Below are positions 1 through 7,546 of a stretch of 64,000 nucleotides of DNA, piece by piece. Every line of letters starts with the position of its first letter. Position 1 is the first letter of the stretch. Source of the DNA: Lautropia mirabilis (GTDB taxonomy: Bacteria; Pseudomonadota; Gammaproteobacteria; Burkholderiales; Burkholderiaceae_E); contig NZ_LR134378.1 of the NCBI RefSeq assembly GCF_900637555.1, positions 3,074,784-3,138,783 on the forward strand, written 5' to 3'. Both the position numbers and the translations under genes were made by a program. Below the pieces are notes generated by a model. It was not told the origin of the DNA. It saw nothing but the letters and a program-made list of their open reading frames with translations, and ran no database searches.

Positions 1-697
1 GGCCATCGAGCTGGATCATCCGGTCGCCATCGAAGAGCAGGTCCACCGGGTTGCCCGGCAGGTGGCCGCCCTTGAGCAGCACCCAGCGCCCGTCGGCATC
101 GGCCAGCAGGCGGCGCAGCCGCTCGGCCATCCGGCGCATGCCCGCCACGTCGTCGGGGGCGGACTGATCCAGCAGCAGCGCGGCCTCGGGCAGGTTGGGC
201 GTGATGACGGTGGCCAGCGGCAGCACGGCCTCAGTCAGCATGCGGATGGCGTCGGCGGGCAGCAGCACGTCGCCGCCCTTGGAGACCATCACCGGGTCGA
301 CCACCAGCGCCGGCAGCTGACCCGAAGCCAGCAGCGGCTCCAGCGCGTCGGCCACCGTGCGCGCAATGGCGGCGGTGCCCAGCATGCCCAGTTTGGCACT
401 GTCGATGCGCACGTCATCGAACAGCGTGTCGATCTGCAGCCGGATGAAATCGGTGGAGACACCCTCGATGCCGGTGACGGCTCGGGTGTTCTGGGCGGTG
501 AGCGCGCAGATGACCGCACAGCCATAGGCCCCCAGCGCCGAGAAGGTCTTGATGTCGGCCAGCACGCCGGCCCCGCCACTGGGGTCGACGCCAGCGACGG
601 TCAGCAGGTTGGGAATGGCGCGCGCGGCCGCGCCAGGCTGGCCGGCAAGCGCCGCAGGATCGAAGTGGCCCGACACGGGGTTGTCGGAACGGGACAT
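1..697 (-). CDS. thiD: Hydroxymethylpyrimidine/phosphomethylpyrimidine kinase (3' end cut by window)
   Basis: ThiD phosphorylates HMP and HMP-phosphate in thiamine pyrophosphate synthesis in the cytoplasm. The 232 visible codons show the ribokinase-fold N-terminus (VAGVDPSGGAGVLADIKTF at about residue 35), the AQNT segment, VVDPVM and the LLKGGH strand. The C-terminal anion-hole region (GTGC type) lies beyond the window edge. I chose the ATG at 697 because it gives a short leader before the conserved VAGVDPSGGAG. A second ThiD-type kinase lies head-to-head with it at 1036. Family is sure. Whether this copy or the other is the main HMP-P kinase cannot be told from sequence alone. Confidence 0.93.
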   Translation of the reverse strand, partial: MSRSDNPVSGHFDPAALAGQPGAAARAIPNLLTVAGVDPSGGAGVLADIKTFSALGAYGCAVICALTAQNTRAVTGIEGVSTDFIRLQIDTLFDDVRIDSAKLGMLGTAAIARTVADALEPLLASGQLPALVVDPVMVSKGGDVLLPADAIRMLTEAVLPLATVITPNLPEAALLLDQSAPDDVAGMRRMAERLRRLLADADGRWVLLKGGHLPGNPVDLLFDGDRMIQLDG

Positions 698-1035
698 GGC
701 AGGACTCCGGAAACGGACACCGAGACGGATGGCATCCTATCACCCCTGGCAGGGGAAGCTGCCTGCCGGGATGCGGGTATGCCCTGAAGCACACCCCGCA
801 TGAGTGGCAGCCGGTGCTGCTCGGCCTTCATCCCGTCCGGATCCGCGAAGACCGGAAGCCGATACTCCTATCCTTGAGGATTCCGGCAGACAACGCGTCA
901 TCTGGATATCCTTGGGGCCGGCAGGTCGTGCGCCCTTCATTCCCTGTCCCTGGCACCGCATCGCGGGTGACGGCGCTACCCCGCAGGTTCTCCTCTCCGC
1001 CCTTGTTTTCCTTGCTTCTTTCCCGACATACCGCC
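698..1035. other. Divergent thiD/thiD intergenic region with two similar hairpins
   Basis: No credible gene lies in these 338 bases. Two stem-loops share a GCGGGT...ACCCCGC pattern: one at 771-801 (ATGCGGG pairing with CCCGCAT, further pairs inside) and one at 963-984. Both promoters must lie here. I looked for a TPP riboswitch, expected upstream of thiamine genes, but the conserved CUGAGA and GUAGGGAA blocks are absent on both strands. The function of the hairpins is unknown. Confidence 0.4.
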
Positions 1036-1914
1036 ATGTCCCCCACCTCGACCCCGGCCTCCACGCCCTGCCCTGCGCCCACCGCCCCCGCCAACGTACT
1101 TTCCATCGCCGGCACCGATCCGACCGGCGGGGCTGGCATCCAGGCCGACCTGAAGACCTTCGGCGCGCTGGGCGCCTATGGCATGGCGGTGGTGACGGCC
1201 GTGGTGGCGCAGAACACGCAGGCCGTGCGCATGGTCTCACCGCTGACGCCAGAGCTGGTACAGGCGCAGCTGGAAGCCGTGTTCGAGGACGTGACGGTGG
1301 CCGCCGTGAAGATCGGCATGGTGGCCAACGCCGGGATTGCCGAGGCGATTGCCGAAGTGCTGACCCGCCATCGGCCGCCCTTCGTGGTATTCGACCCCGT
1401 GATGGCGGCCAGCACCCACAAGCGCCTGATGAATGAAAGCGACCTGGAGCGGATCCGCACCGTGCTGCTTCCGCAGGTGAGTCTGCTGACCCCCAACCTG
1501 AAGGAAGCCGCCCGGCTGCTGGGCATCGCGCAGCCCGTCGATGAAGCCGGCATGCACGCCTGCCTGCCCGCACTGCAGGCGCTGGGGGTGCCCAACGTGC
1601 TGCTGAAGGGCGGGCATCTGGCCGACGACACCCCCGACGCCCCCGAATCCACCGACCTGCTGGCCACGCCCGAGGGCGTCATCCGCCTGTCCGCGCCCCG
1701 CATTGCCACGCGGCACGGGCATGGCACGGGCTGCACGCTGTCGTCAGCCATCGCGGCGCTGTGGCCGCAGCACGGGCTGGAAAAGGCCACCCGGATGGCC
1801 AAGGACTACGTGCATGGCGCGCTGCTGCACGCCGATACGCTGCAGGTGGGACATGGCCGCGGGCCGTTGCACCATTTCTGGCAGGCGGTTCACCTTCCCG
1901 GGCAGCTGGCGTAA
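1036..1914 (+). CDS. thiD: Second ThiD-type (hydroxymethylpyrimidine kinase family) protein
   Basis: A complete 292-residue ribokinase-fold kinase of the ThiD family. It has SIAGTDPTGGAGIQADLKTF near residue 25, the AQNT segment, FDPVMAAS, LLTPNLKEA, LLKGGH and the C-terminal RHGHGTGCTLSSAIAA motif, where the GTGC turn forms the anion hole. The ATG at 1036 was chosen because homology begins soon after; an in-frame ATG at 814 would add 74 residues of non-conserved sequence. No clear Shine-Dalgarno precedes 1036. It is divergent from the other thiD. It could be HMP-P kinase, a pyridoxal-type kinase, or a redundant copy. Confidence 0.9.
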   Translation: MSPTSTPASTPCPAPTAPANVLSIAGTDPTGGAGIQADLKTFGALGAYGMAVVTAVVAQNTQAVRMVSPLTPELVQAQLEAVFEDVTVAAVKIGMVANAGIAEAIAEVLTRHRPPFVVFDPVMAASTHKRLMNESDLERIRTVLLPQVSLLTPNLKEAARLLGIAQPVDEAGMHACLPALQALGVPNVLLKGGHLADDTPDAPESTDLLATPEGVIRLSAPRIATRHGHGTGCTLSSAIAALWPQHGLEKATRMAKDYVHGALLHADTLQVGHGRGPLHHFWQAVHLPGQLA

Positions 1915-2070
1915 CATGCCGGCAGTGAGGCCATTGCTCCGAGGAGCCCGGCCTGCGGGCAGACCCGGGGTGCCATGGCCGCCCCCTGCGAAGGCCTGCC
2001 CCCTCCACCACGGCCTGTCCGGCAGGATGCCCTCATCCGCCACAGTGCCCTTCCTGTCGCGGAGTCGAGC

Positions 2071-2454
2071 GTGAACCTCGAAAAAGTCGTCTTTGCCTTC
2101 TTCACGATCCTGGCCTGTACCCTGAACTTCGGGTTCTTTCTGGGCGAGATCGACCGTGCCGACTTCCACCACCCGGCCGAGCTGTTCATCGCCGTGGTCA
2201 TCAACCTGATCACGCTGATCATCAAGTTCGGCGACCGTACCCAGATGGGCGCCACGCACCTGGCCACCAGCCTGGTGGCGACGCTGCAGCTGCTCTTTGC
2301 CTCGCTGGTCTGGATGTGGGTCGAACAGTTCAACAACACCCCGCTGGACGGCCACACGGTCAGCATCATCGTGTCGCTGTCGGGCGGTGCGCTGCTGGCC
2401 AACCTGGTCTCGGTCATCCTGCTGATCGGCGAGACGCTGCGCCAGACGCGCTGA
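2071..2454 (+). CDS. Small integral membrane protein, DUF6394-like
   Basis: A 127-residue hydrophobic protein with about four predicted membrane segments (starting at residues near 5, 30, 60 and 95). It resembles the betaproteobacterial DUF6394 family, whose function is not known to me. The GTG at 2071 is preferred: GGAG lies just upstream, and the in-frame ATG at 1975 adds a Pro/Arg-rich leader that does not look like a membrane protein. It lies 27 bp before a K+ channel gene, so the two are probably co-transcribed and it may be a channel partner. That role is inferred from position only. Confidence 0.75.
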   Translation: MNLEKVVFAFFTILACTLNFGFFLGEIDRADFHHPAELFIAVVINLITLIIKFGDRTQMGATHLATSLVATLQLLFASLVWMWVEQFNNTPLDGHTVSIIVSLSGGALLANLVSVILLIGETLRQTR

Positions 2455-2481
2455 GTCGGGCTGCCGCACGGATCCCCCGCC

Positions 2482-4209
2482 ATGATCGACGTCATCTACA
2501 TGATCCTGCGGCGCCTGCGGGTGCCGCTGATCATCCTGATCGCGGTCTACGCCATCTCGATCTTCGGGCTGGCCATTGCGCCCGGCGTCGATCCGGACGG
2601 CAACCCCTGGCGGATGGGGTTCTTCCACGCCACCTACGTGATGAGCTACACGGCCACCACGATCGGCTTCGGCGAGGTGCCCTTTCCCTTTTCCGACCAG
2701 CAGCGGGCCTGGCTGATCATCTCCATCTACCTGTCGGTGCTGGCCTGGACCTACGCGGTGGGTTCGGTGTTTGCCATGACCACCGACCGCACCTTCCGGC
2801 GCACGGTGGCACGCAACGTGTTCCGCTGGCAGGTCAAGCGTCTGTCGGGCCCCTTCTTCGTGATCTGCGGTGCCGGTCGCAGTGCTCTGGCACTGGCCCA
2901 GGCCCTGGACCAGCTGGGCCACCGGGTGGTGGTGGTGGAGATCGACGGCGAGCGCGCCACCCGCTTTGCGCTCAACGAGTTCCTCAGCCCGCCGCTGATC
3001 ATGGAGGCCGATGCCAGCCATCCGGGCTCCCTGAAGGATGCCGGCATCCACCGGCGCTGGTGCCAGGGCGTCATTGCCCTCACCAGCAACGAGCACGCCA
3101 ACCAGACCATCGCCATCGGCGCCAAGCTGCTGCGTGAGGACATCACCGTCATTGCGCGCGTGACCGACGCCGAGGGCACCAACAACCTGCACGCCTTCGG
3201 CAACGTGCATGCCGTCAACCCGTTCCAGGTGCTGGCCACCAACCTGTCGCTGGACATCGCCGCACCCGAGGTGCTGCGCATGGAGGACTGGGTGACGGCC
3301 GCGCCGGGCACGCCCATTCCCACCCGCATCAATCTGCCCAAGGGCAAGTGGGTGCTGATCGGCTACGGCCGCTTCGGCCAGACCATCTCGGCCACACTGG
3401 ACGAGGCGCGCGTGCCCTGGAAGGCCATCGACCCCGACCGGGACCTGGCCGGCGAAGCACGCCTGCAGCGCGGCGACAACTCCGAGGGCTCGCTGAAGGC
3501 CGCCGGCGTGGCACGGGCCAGCGTGCTGGTGGCCGGCACCGACAACGACACCATCAACCTGAGTGTCACCACCATTGCGCGCCGCCTCAACCCCGACATC
3601 TACGTCATCATCCGCCAGAACCAGTCGGCCGACCGGCTGCTGATCGATGCAGCACGCGCCAACCTGCGCGTGGTGCATTCGCAGCTGGTGGTGCGCGAGA
3701 TCCTGCAGACGCTCAAGACCCCGCTGCTGGGCGATTTCATCAGCCTGGTGCGCCAGCAGGGCAACACGGCCGCCAGCCGGGTCATCGAACGCGTGATGGC
3801 CACGGTCGGCAACGCCGCACCCCGCAACTGGGCCTTCCACTGCGACCCCACCCAGCCCGGGCTCTTCAATGCCTTCTTCCGCAACCGGGGCGGCCGTGCG
3901 CTCACCATCGAGCAGATCCTGCGCGACCCGCGCCACCACGAGACCCGGCTGACGGCCCTGGCCGTGATGCTGGTGCGGCGTGGCGAGCGCACCCTGCTGC
4001 CCGATCCGTCGACCGAGCTGCGCCCCGGCGACCGGCTGCTGTTCATGGGTCAGGAAATGGCCCGGCAGCTGCAGCTCAACTTCCTGGAAGACCCGCTGGC
4101 GGTCGACTACGTGCGCACCGGCATCCAGCAACCGCGGGGCTGGCTGTTCCGCCGGCTGGACGCCTGGTGGCGGATGCGCCAGGAAGCGCGCCAGGTGCGG
4201 CAGGATTGA
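2482..4209 (+). CDS. Two-TM potassium channel with tandem RCK (TrkA-N) domains
   Basis: A 575-residue protein with an inner-membrane pore and two cytoplasmic nucleotide-binding regulatory domains. Residues 8-35 form TM1. The pore loop holds TATTIGFGE around residue 60, a K+-type selectivity filter. TM2 follows at about 75-95. RCK domain 1 starts near residue 126 (FFVICGAGRSALALAQAL) and domain 2 near 292 (WVLIGYGRFGQTIS), each followed by a TrkA-C-like segment. Expected role: ligand-gated K+ flux. It lies directly downstream of a small membrane protein gene (27 bp gap). Substrate rests on the filter motif, and the regulating nucleotide is unknown. Confidence 0.9.
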   Translation: MIDVIYMILRRLRVPLIILIAVYAISIFGLAIAPGVDPDGNPWRMGFFHATYVMSYTATTIGFGEVPFPFSDQQRAWLIISIYLSVLAWTYAVGSVFAMTTDRTFRRTVARNVFRWQVKRLSGPFFVICGAGRSALALAQALDQLGHRVVVVEIDGERATRFALNEFLSPPLIMEADASHPGSLKDAGIHRRWCQGVIALTSNEHANQTIAIGAKLLREDITVIARVTDAEGTNNLHAFGNVHAVNPFQVLATNLSLDIAAPEVLRMEDWVTAAPGTPIPTRINLPKGKWVLIGYGRFGQTISATLDEARVPWKAIDPDRDLAGEARLQRGDNSEGSLKAAGVARASVLVAGTDNDTINLSVTTIARRLNPDIYVIIRQNQSADRLLIDAARANLRVVHSQLVVREILQTLKTPLLGDFISLVRQQGNTAASRVIERVMATVGNAAPRNWAFHCDPTQPGLFNAFFRNRGGRALTIEQILRDPRHHETRLTALAVMLVRRGERTLLPDPSTELRPGDRLLFMGQEMARQLQLNFLEDPLAVDYVRTGIQQPRGWLFRRLDAWWRMRQEARQVRQD

Positions 4210-4236
4210 CGGAAATGTCGCAATGACGCTATATTG

Positions 4237-4252
4237 ATGACTTGACAGTCAT
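4237..4252. promoter_or_regulatory. Palindrome at the tetR start, probable autoregulatory operator
   Basis: ATGACT-TGAC-AGTCAT is a perfect inverted repeat with 6-bp arms. It ends two bases before the tetR start codon and contains a TTGACA-like -35 element. TetR proteins usually bind such palindromes at their own promoters, so autorepression is likely. No binding data are available. Confidence 0.6.
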
Positions 4253-4254
4253 TA

Positions 4255-5001
4255 ATGCGTCAGGTGAACACGACCACACCATCCCCTGCCCGCTGCAAGC
4301 GCCCCCGTGCCTGGGAGCGCCGCAAGGAACAGCGTCCCGGCGAACTGCTGGACGCCGCGCTGGAAGTCTTTGTGGCCCGGGGCTATGCCGCCGCCCGCCT
4401 GGATGACGTGGCCGCGCGTGCAGGCGTGTCCAAGGGCACGCTCTACCTGTATTACGCCGGCAAGGAAGACCTCTTCAAGGCCGTGGTGCGCGCCACCATC
4501 CTGCCGGTCATCGAGCAGTTCCGTCACCACATCGAGCAGGCCACCGGCAGCAGCGAACAGCTGCTGGCCGACGTGCTGAAAGGCTGGTGGAGCTGCTTCA
4601 GCAAGCCGCAGATGGGCGGCATCATGAAGCTCATCCTCGGAGAAGCCAGCAACTTCCCGGAAATTGCGCGCTTCTTCAACGACGAAGTGACCCTGCCCAC
4701 CCATGAGGTGATCCGTCGGCTGGTGCAGCGCGGCATCGAACGGGGGGAGTTCCGTCAGCCCTGTGACCTGGACACGGCCACCCACCTGATCATGTCCCCG
4801 CTCATACTGAAATTGGTCTGGAACCATTCGGTGGGCCAGTGCTGCAAGCCCATCATCGATCCGGCCGACTTCATCCGCCATCACGCCGACCTGGTGCTGA
4901 CGCTGCTGCGCCCGGACACGGCAACTGCGGCGCCTTGCGCCAGCACGCACACGCCCGACGCCCCGGCCCAGGACGCGCTCCCGCCCCCCCTGCCTGCCTG
5001 A
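4255..5001 (+). CDS. TetR/AcrR-family transcriptional regulator
   Basis: A 248-residue repressor. The N-terminal HTH spans about residues 25-72 (ALEVFVARGYAAARLDDVA, then GVSKGTLYLYYAGKEDLF), typical of TetR. A helical ligand-binding domain follows. The last 30 residues are a Pro/Ala/Thr-rich tail with no family counterpart. It starts at the ATG directly after the 16-bp palindrome. The genes downstream (methyltransferase, rhodanese, tolC) suggest a link to efflux or envelope stress, but no RND pump gene is in the window. The ligand is unknown. Confidence 0.92.
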   Translation: MRQVNTTTPSPARCKRPRAWERRKEQRPGELLDAALEVFVARGYAAARLDDVAARAGVSKGTLYLYYAGKEDLFKAVVRATILPVIEQFRHHIEQATGSSEQLLADVLKGWWSCFSKPQMGGIMKLILGEASNFPEIARFFNDEVTLPTHEVIRRLVQRGIERGEFRQPCDLDTATHLIMSPLILKLVWNHSVGQCCKPIIDPADFIRHHADLVLTLLRPDTATAAPCASTHTPDAPAQDALPPPLPA

Positions 5002-5106
5002 GGCCTCCTGCGCGGGATTCCCGACGGCTTCTCTCCTTCCCGATGTTTCGTCGTTCCCGGCATGCTGGCATACTTCATCCAGAGACATCACCCGGCGCTG
5101 AACACC

Positions 5107-5775
5107 ATGAACATCGAGCAAGCCCGCTTCAACATGATCGAACAGCAGATCCGCCCCTGGCGGGTCAATGATGGACGGGTGCTCGGCATCCTGGCAGAAG
5201 TCCGCCGTGAGGACTTCGTGCCGGCCGCCTCGCAGGGCATGGCCTTTGCCGACACCGAGGTACCGCTCAACATCGACGGTCATGCCTCGGGCCAGGTGAT
5301 GCTGGCGCCGAAGGTGGAAGCCCGCCTGCTGCAAGATCTGGCCATCCAGCCCCACGAAAAGGTGCTGGAGGTAGGCACCGGATCAGGCTACGGCACGGCG
5401 CTGGCGGCACACTGCAGCCGCCACATCAGCTCCTGGGAAATCGACCCGGCGCTTGCCGCTTTCGCCGCGGCCAACCTGGCCCGCGCAGGCCTGACCGACC
5501 TGCAGCTGCACACCGGCGACGGCCACGAGGCCCTGAAGGCCTCCGATGCCCGCTGGGACGTGATCATCCTGTCGGGAGCCGTGGCCACCGAGCCGGCCGA
5601 CTTCCTGGCCCGGCTGAACGCCGGCGGGCGGCTCTTCTGCTTCATCGGCGAGGCTCCCGTCATGGAAGCCCGCGTCTACACCCGCACCGACCAGGGCCTG
5701 CAGTCGCTCAACCTGTTCGAGACAATGGCTCCGGCCCTGCAGGGCTTCCCCTCGGTCAGCCATTTCCATTTCTGA
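5107..5775 (+). CDS. pcm: Protein-L-isoaspartate O-methyltransferase family protein
   Basis: A 222-residue SAM-dependent methyltransferase. It shows the N-terminal MIEQQIRPW segment, the SAM motif VLEVGTGSGYGTALAA near residue 85, then ISSWEID and WDVIILSGA. Members like this one, encoded next to tolC in beta- and gammaproteobacteria, are annotated Pcm. The Ser/Thr residues that mark true PIMT catalysis are not obvious here, so the substrate is uncertain. The ATG at 5107 is used because MNIEQARFNMIEQQ is the usual start; an upstream in-frame ATG at 5062 adds 15 unconserved residues. It lies 13 bp before the rhodanese gene, probably in one operon. Confidence 0.88.
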   Translation: MNIEQARFNMIEQQIRPWRVNDGRVLGILAEVRREDFVPAASQGMAFADTEVPLNIDGHASGQVMLAPKVEARLLQDLAIQPHEKVLEVGTGSGYGTALAAHCSRHISSWEIDPALAAFAAANLARAGLTDLQLHTGDGHEALKASDARWDVIILSGAVATEPADFLARLNAGGRLFCFIGEAPVMEARVYTRTDQGLQSLNLFETMAPALQGFPSVSHFHF

Positions 5776-5788
5776 CCACCGCGCCGAG

Positions 5789-6112
5789 ATGAGCCGCCTC
5801 TCGCCCGCACAGCTGGCCCAGTGGCTGGGAGACCCTCGACGCGAATCTCCCCTGCTGCTGGACGTGCGCGAGGAATGGGAGTTCGAACACGTCAGCCTGC
5901 CCGAGTCGCAGCACGTGCCGCTGGCCGAGCTGCCCGCCATGGTGCACGAGCTGGATCCCGAGCAGCCCATCGTCTGCATCTGCCACCACGGCGTGCGCAG
6001 CCTGCGGGCGGTCCACTTTCTGGCACACCATGGCTTTGCCGAGGTCCACGACCTGGCCGGCGGCATCGACGCCTGGGCCGTGCAGCAGGATCCGACCATG
6101 GCCCGGTACTGA
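5789..6112 (+). CDS. Single-domain rhodanese-like protein
   Basis: A 107-residue cytoplasmic protein made of one rhodanese domain. The LLDVREEWEFEH strand-loop sits near residue 25. The active-site loop is CICHHGVRS near residue 66; the persulfide cysteine is the second Cys, in a CxxGxR-type loop. It ends with AGGIDAWA, the usual rhodanese C-terminal motif. A sulfurtransferase or sulfur-carrier role is expected. It lies between the methyltransferase and tolC genes with short gaps (13 and 30 bp), an arrangement recurring in betaproteobacteria. The physiological partner is unknown. Confidence 0.9.
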   Translation: MSRLSPAQLAQWLGDPRRESPLLLDVREEWEFEHVSLPESQHVPLAELPAMVHELDPEQPIVCICHHGVRSLRAVHFLAHHGFAEVHDLAGGIDAWAVQQDPTMARY

Positions 6113-6142
6113 GACCCGGCGGGCCACACACACGGAAGGGCA

Positions 6143-7546
6143 ATGATCAAGACACATCGGCTCACCCGCCTGCTGCTGGCAACGCTGCTGCTGCCCGCCC
6201 TGCCCGCCTGGGCCACCAACCTGCAGGAAGCCTTTGATGCCGCGCAGCGGCAGGACCCCACCGTACAGGCCGCCCGACTGCAGGTGGACATCGACAACCA
6301 GCAGCGCAAGGCAGCGCGCTCCCGACTTCGGCCCAGCCTGGGTGCCGAGCTGAGCACCACCAACGGCCAGCTGCACACCAACCTGTTCTCCCGGCACTAC
6401 TACGACAACCGGCTGGCCGGCATCAACCTGAGCATTCCGGTGTACAGCCCGCAGGACGCGGCCCGTCTGCAGCAGGCCCAGGTAGCCGAACTGCTGGCGC
6501 AGAGCCGTCTGGCGCAGGCCCTGCAGAGCCTGGCCGAACAGGTGGCCTCCAGCTACTTTGCCGTGCTGTCGGCACAGGATGCCCTGGACGTGGTCGAGGC
6601 GCAGCGCCACGCCATCCAGGAACAGTTTGAAGCGGCCCGAGAAGGCTTTGCAGCGGGCAATGCCACCATCACCGACCAGCAGGAAGCCCAGGCCCGGCTG
6701 GACCTGAACCGCGCCCAGCTGGCGGCGGCCCGTCATGCGCTGCAGGGCCGCCAGGCCTCCTTCACCCAGCTGACCGGTCTGCCGGCCGATCGCCTGCAGC
6801 GCCTGGCCCCCGATACCCGCCTGCCGCTGGCACCGGCGCAGTCACAGGCCTACTGGGAAGACCAGGCGCGCACCCGCAGCTTCCTGGTGCGTCAGGCAGA
6901 AATGGGGGTTCAGGGCGCCCGTCACGGTGTGGATGCTGCCCGTGCGGGCCACTACCCCACCGTCACCATCGGCGCTCAGGCCGGTGCCCTCAATGGCCAG
7001 ACCAACGTCACCGTAGGCACCCAGGTGCACCGCTCCCGCGACATTTCCGCGGGCGTGAAGGTCCGGATCCCGCTCTATGCCGGCGGCGGACTGGTGGCCC
7101 AGGAACGCGCCAGCGTGGCCACGCTGGAACAGCGGGAAAGTCAGCTGGAAGCGGCCCGGCGTGGCGCCGCCCAGCAGGTGCGCGACCTGTACCTGGCCCT
7201 GCAAAGCAGCATGGAGCAGGCCGATGCGCTGCAGGCGGCCGTGCGCTCCAGCCAGCTGGCCCTGGAGGCCAACCATGAGGGCTATCGTGCCGGTGTGCGC
7301 GTCAACATCGACGTGCTGAACGCCCAGCAGCAGCTCTTTCAGGCCCGTCAGAACCTGGCCTCCACCCGCTACGCCGTGCTGCTGAACCAGCTGCGACTCA
7401 AGGCAGCCATCGGCGCACTCGATGACGCCGACATCGCGGCGGTCGACGGTTATCTGAAGGCCCCTGCCGGGTCGAGCACGGCCACCGCGCCGGTGTCGCC
7501 CGGCAACGGTCAGCCCGTCAAAGCTCGACCTGCGGCGGCGCGGTGA
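6143..7546 (+). CDS. tolC: TolC-family outer membrane efflux protein
   Basis: A 467-residue outer-membrane channel subunit for type I secretion or RND efflux. A Sec signal peptide covers residues 1-24 (cleavage after LPAWA). Mature TolC hallmarks follow: NLQEAFDAAQRQDP at the start, two structural repeats of about 200 residues each, and ANHEGYRAGVRVNIDVLNAQ near residue 375, the usual second-repeat motif. The C-terminus has a short Ala/Pro/Thr-rich tail. Its end overlaps the convergent waaA gene by 29 bp. No pump genes are adjacent, so its partners must be elsewhere. Confidence 0.93.
   Translation: MIKTHRLTRLLLATLLLPALPAWATNLQEAFDAAQRQDPTVQAARLQVDIDNQQRKAARSRLRPSLGAELSTTNGQLHTNLFSRHYYDNRLAGINLSIPVYSPQDAARLQQAQVAELLAQSRLAQALQSLAEQVASSYFAVLSAQDALDVVEAQRHAIQEQFEAAREGFAAGNATITDQQEAQARLDLNRAQLAAARHALQGRQASFTQLTGLPADRLQRLAPDTRLPLAPAQSQAYWEDQARTRSFLVRQAEMGVQGARHGVDAARAGHYPTVTIGAQAGALNGQTNVTVGTQVHRSRDISAGVKVRIPLYAGGGLVAQERASVATLEQRESQLEAARRGAAQQVRDLYLALQSSMEQADALQAAVRSSQLALEANHEGYRAGVRVNIDVLNAQQQLFQARQNLASTRYAVLLNQLRLKAAIGALDDADIAAVDGYLKAPAGSSTATAPVSPGNGQPVKARPAAAR

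Noticed and set aside
698-1035. TPP riboswitch between the thiD genes
   Set aside because: Hairpins exist, but the conserved CUGAGA and downstream GUAGGGAA blocks are absent on both strands.
1744-4131. Long minus-strand frame of about 795 codons
   Set aside because: It is His/Gln/Gly-rich and antisense to the K+ channel and neighbouring genes; a product of high GC in the real genes.
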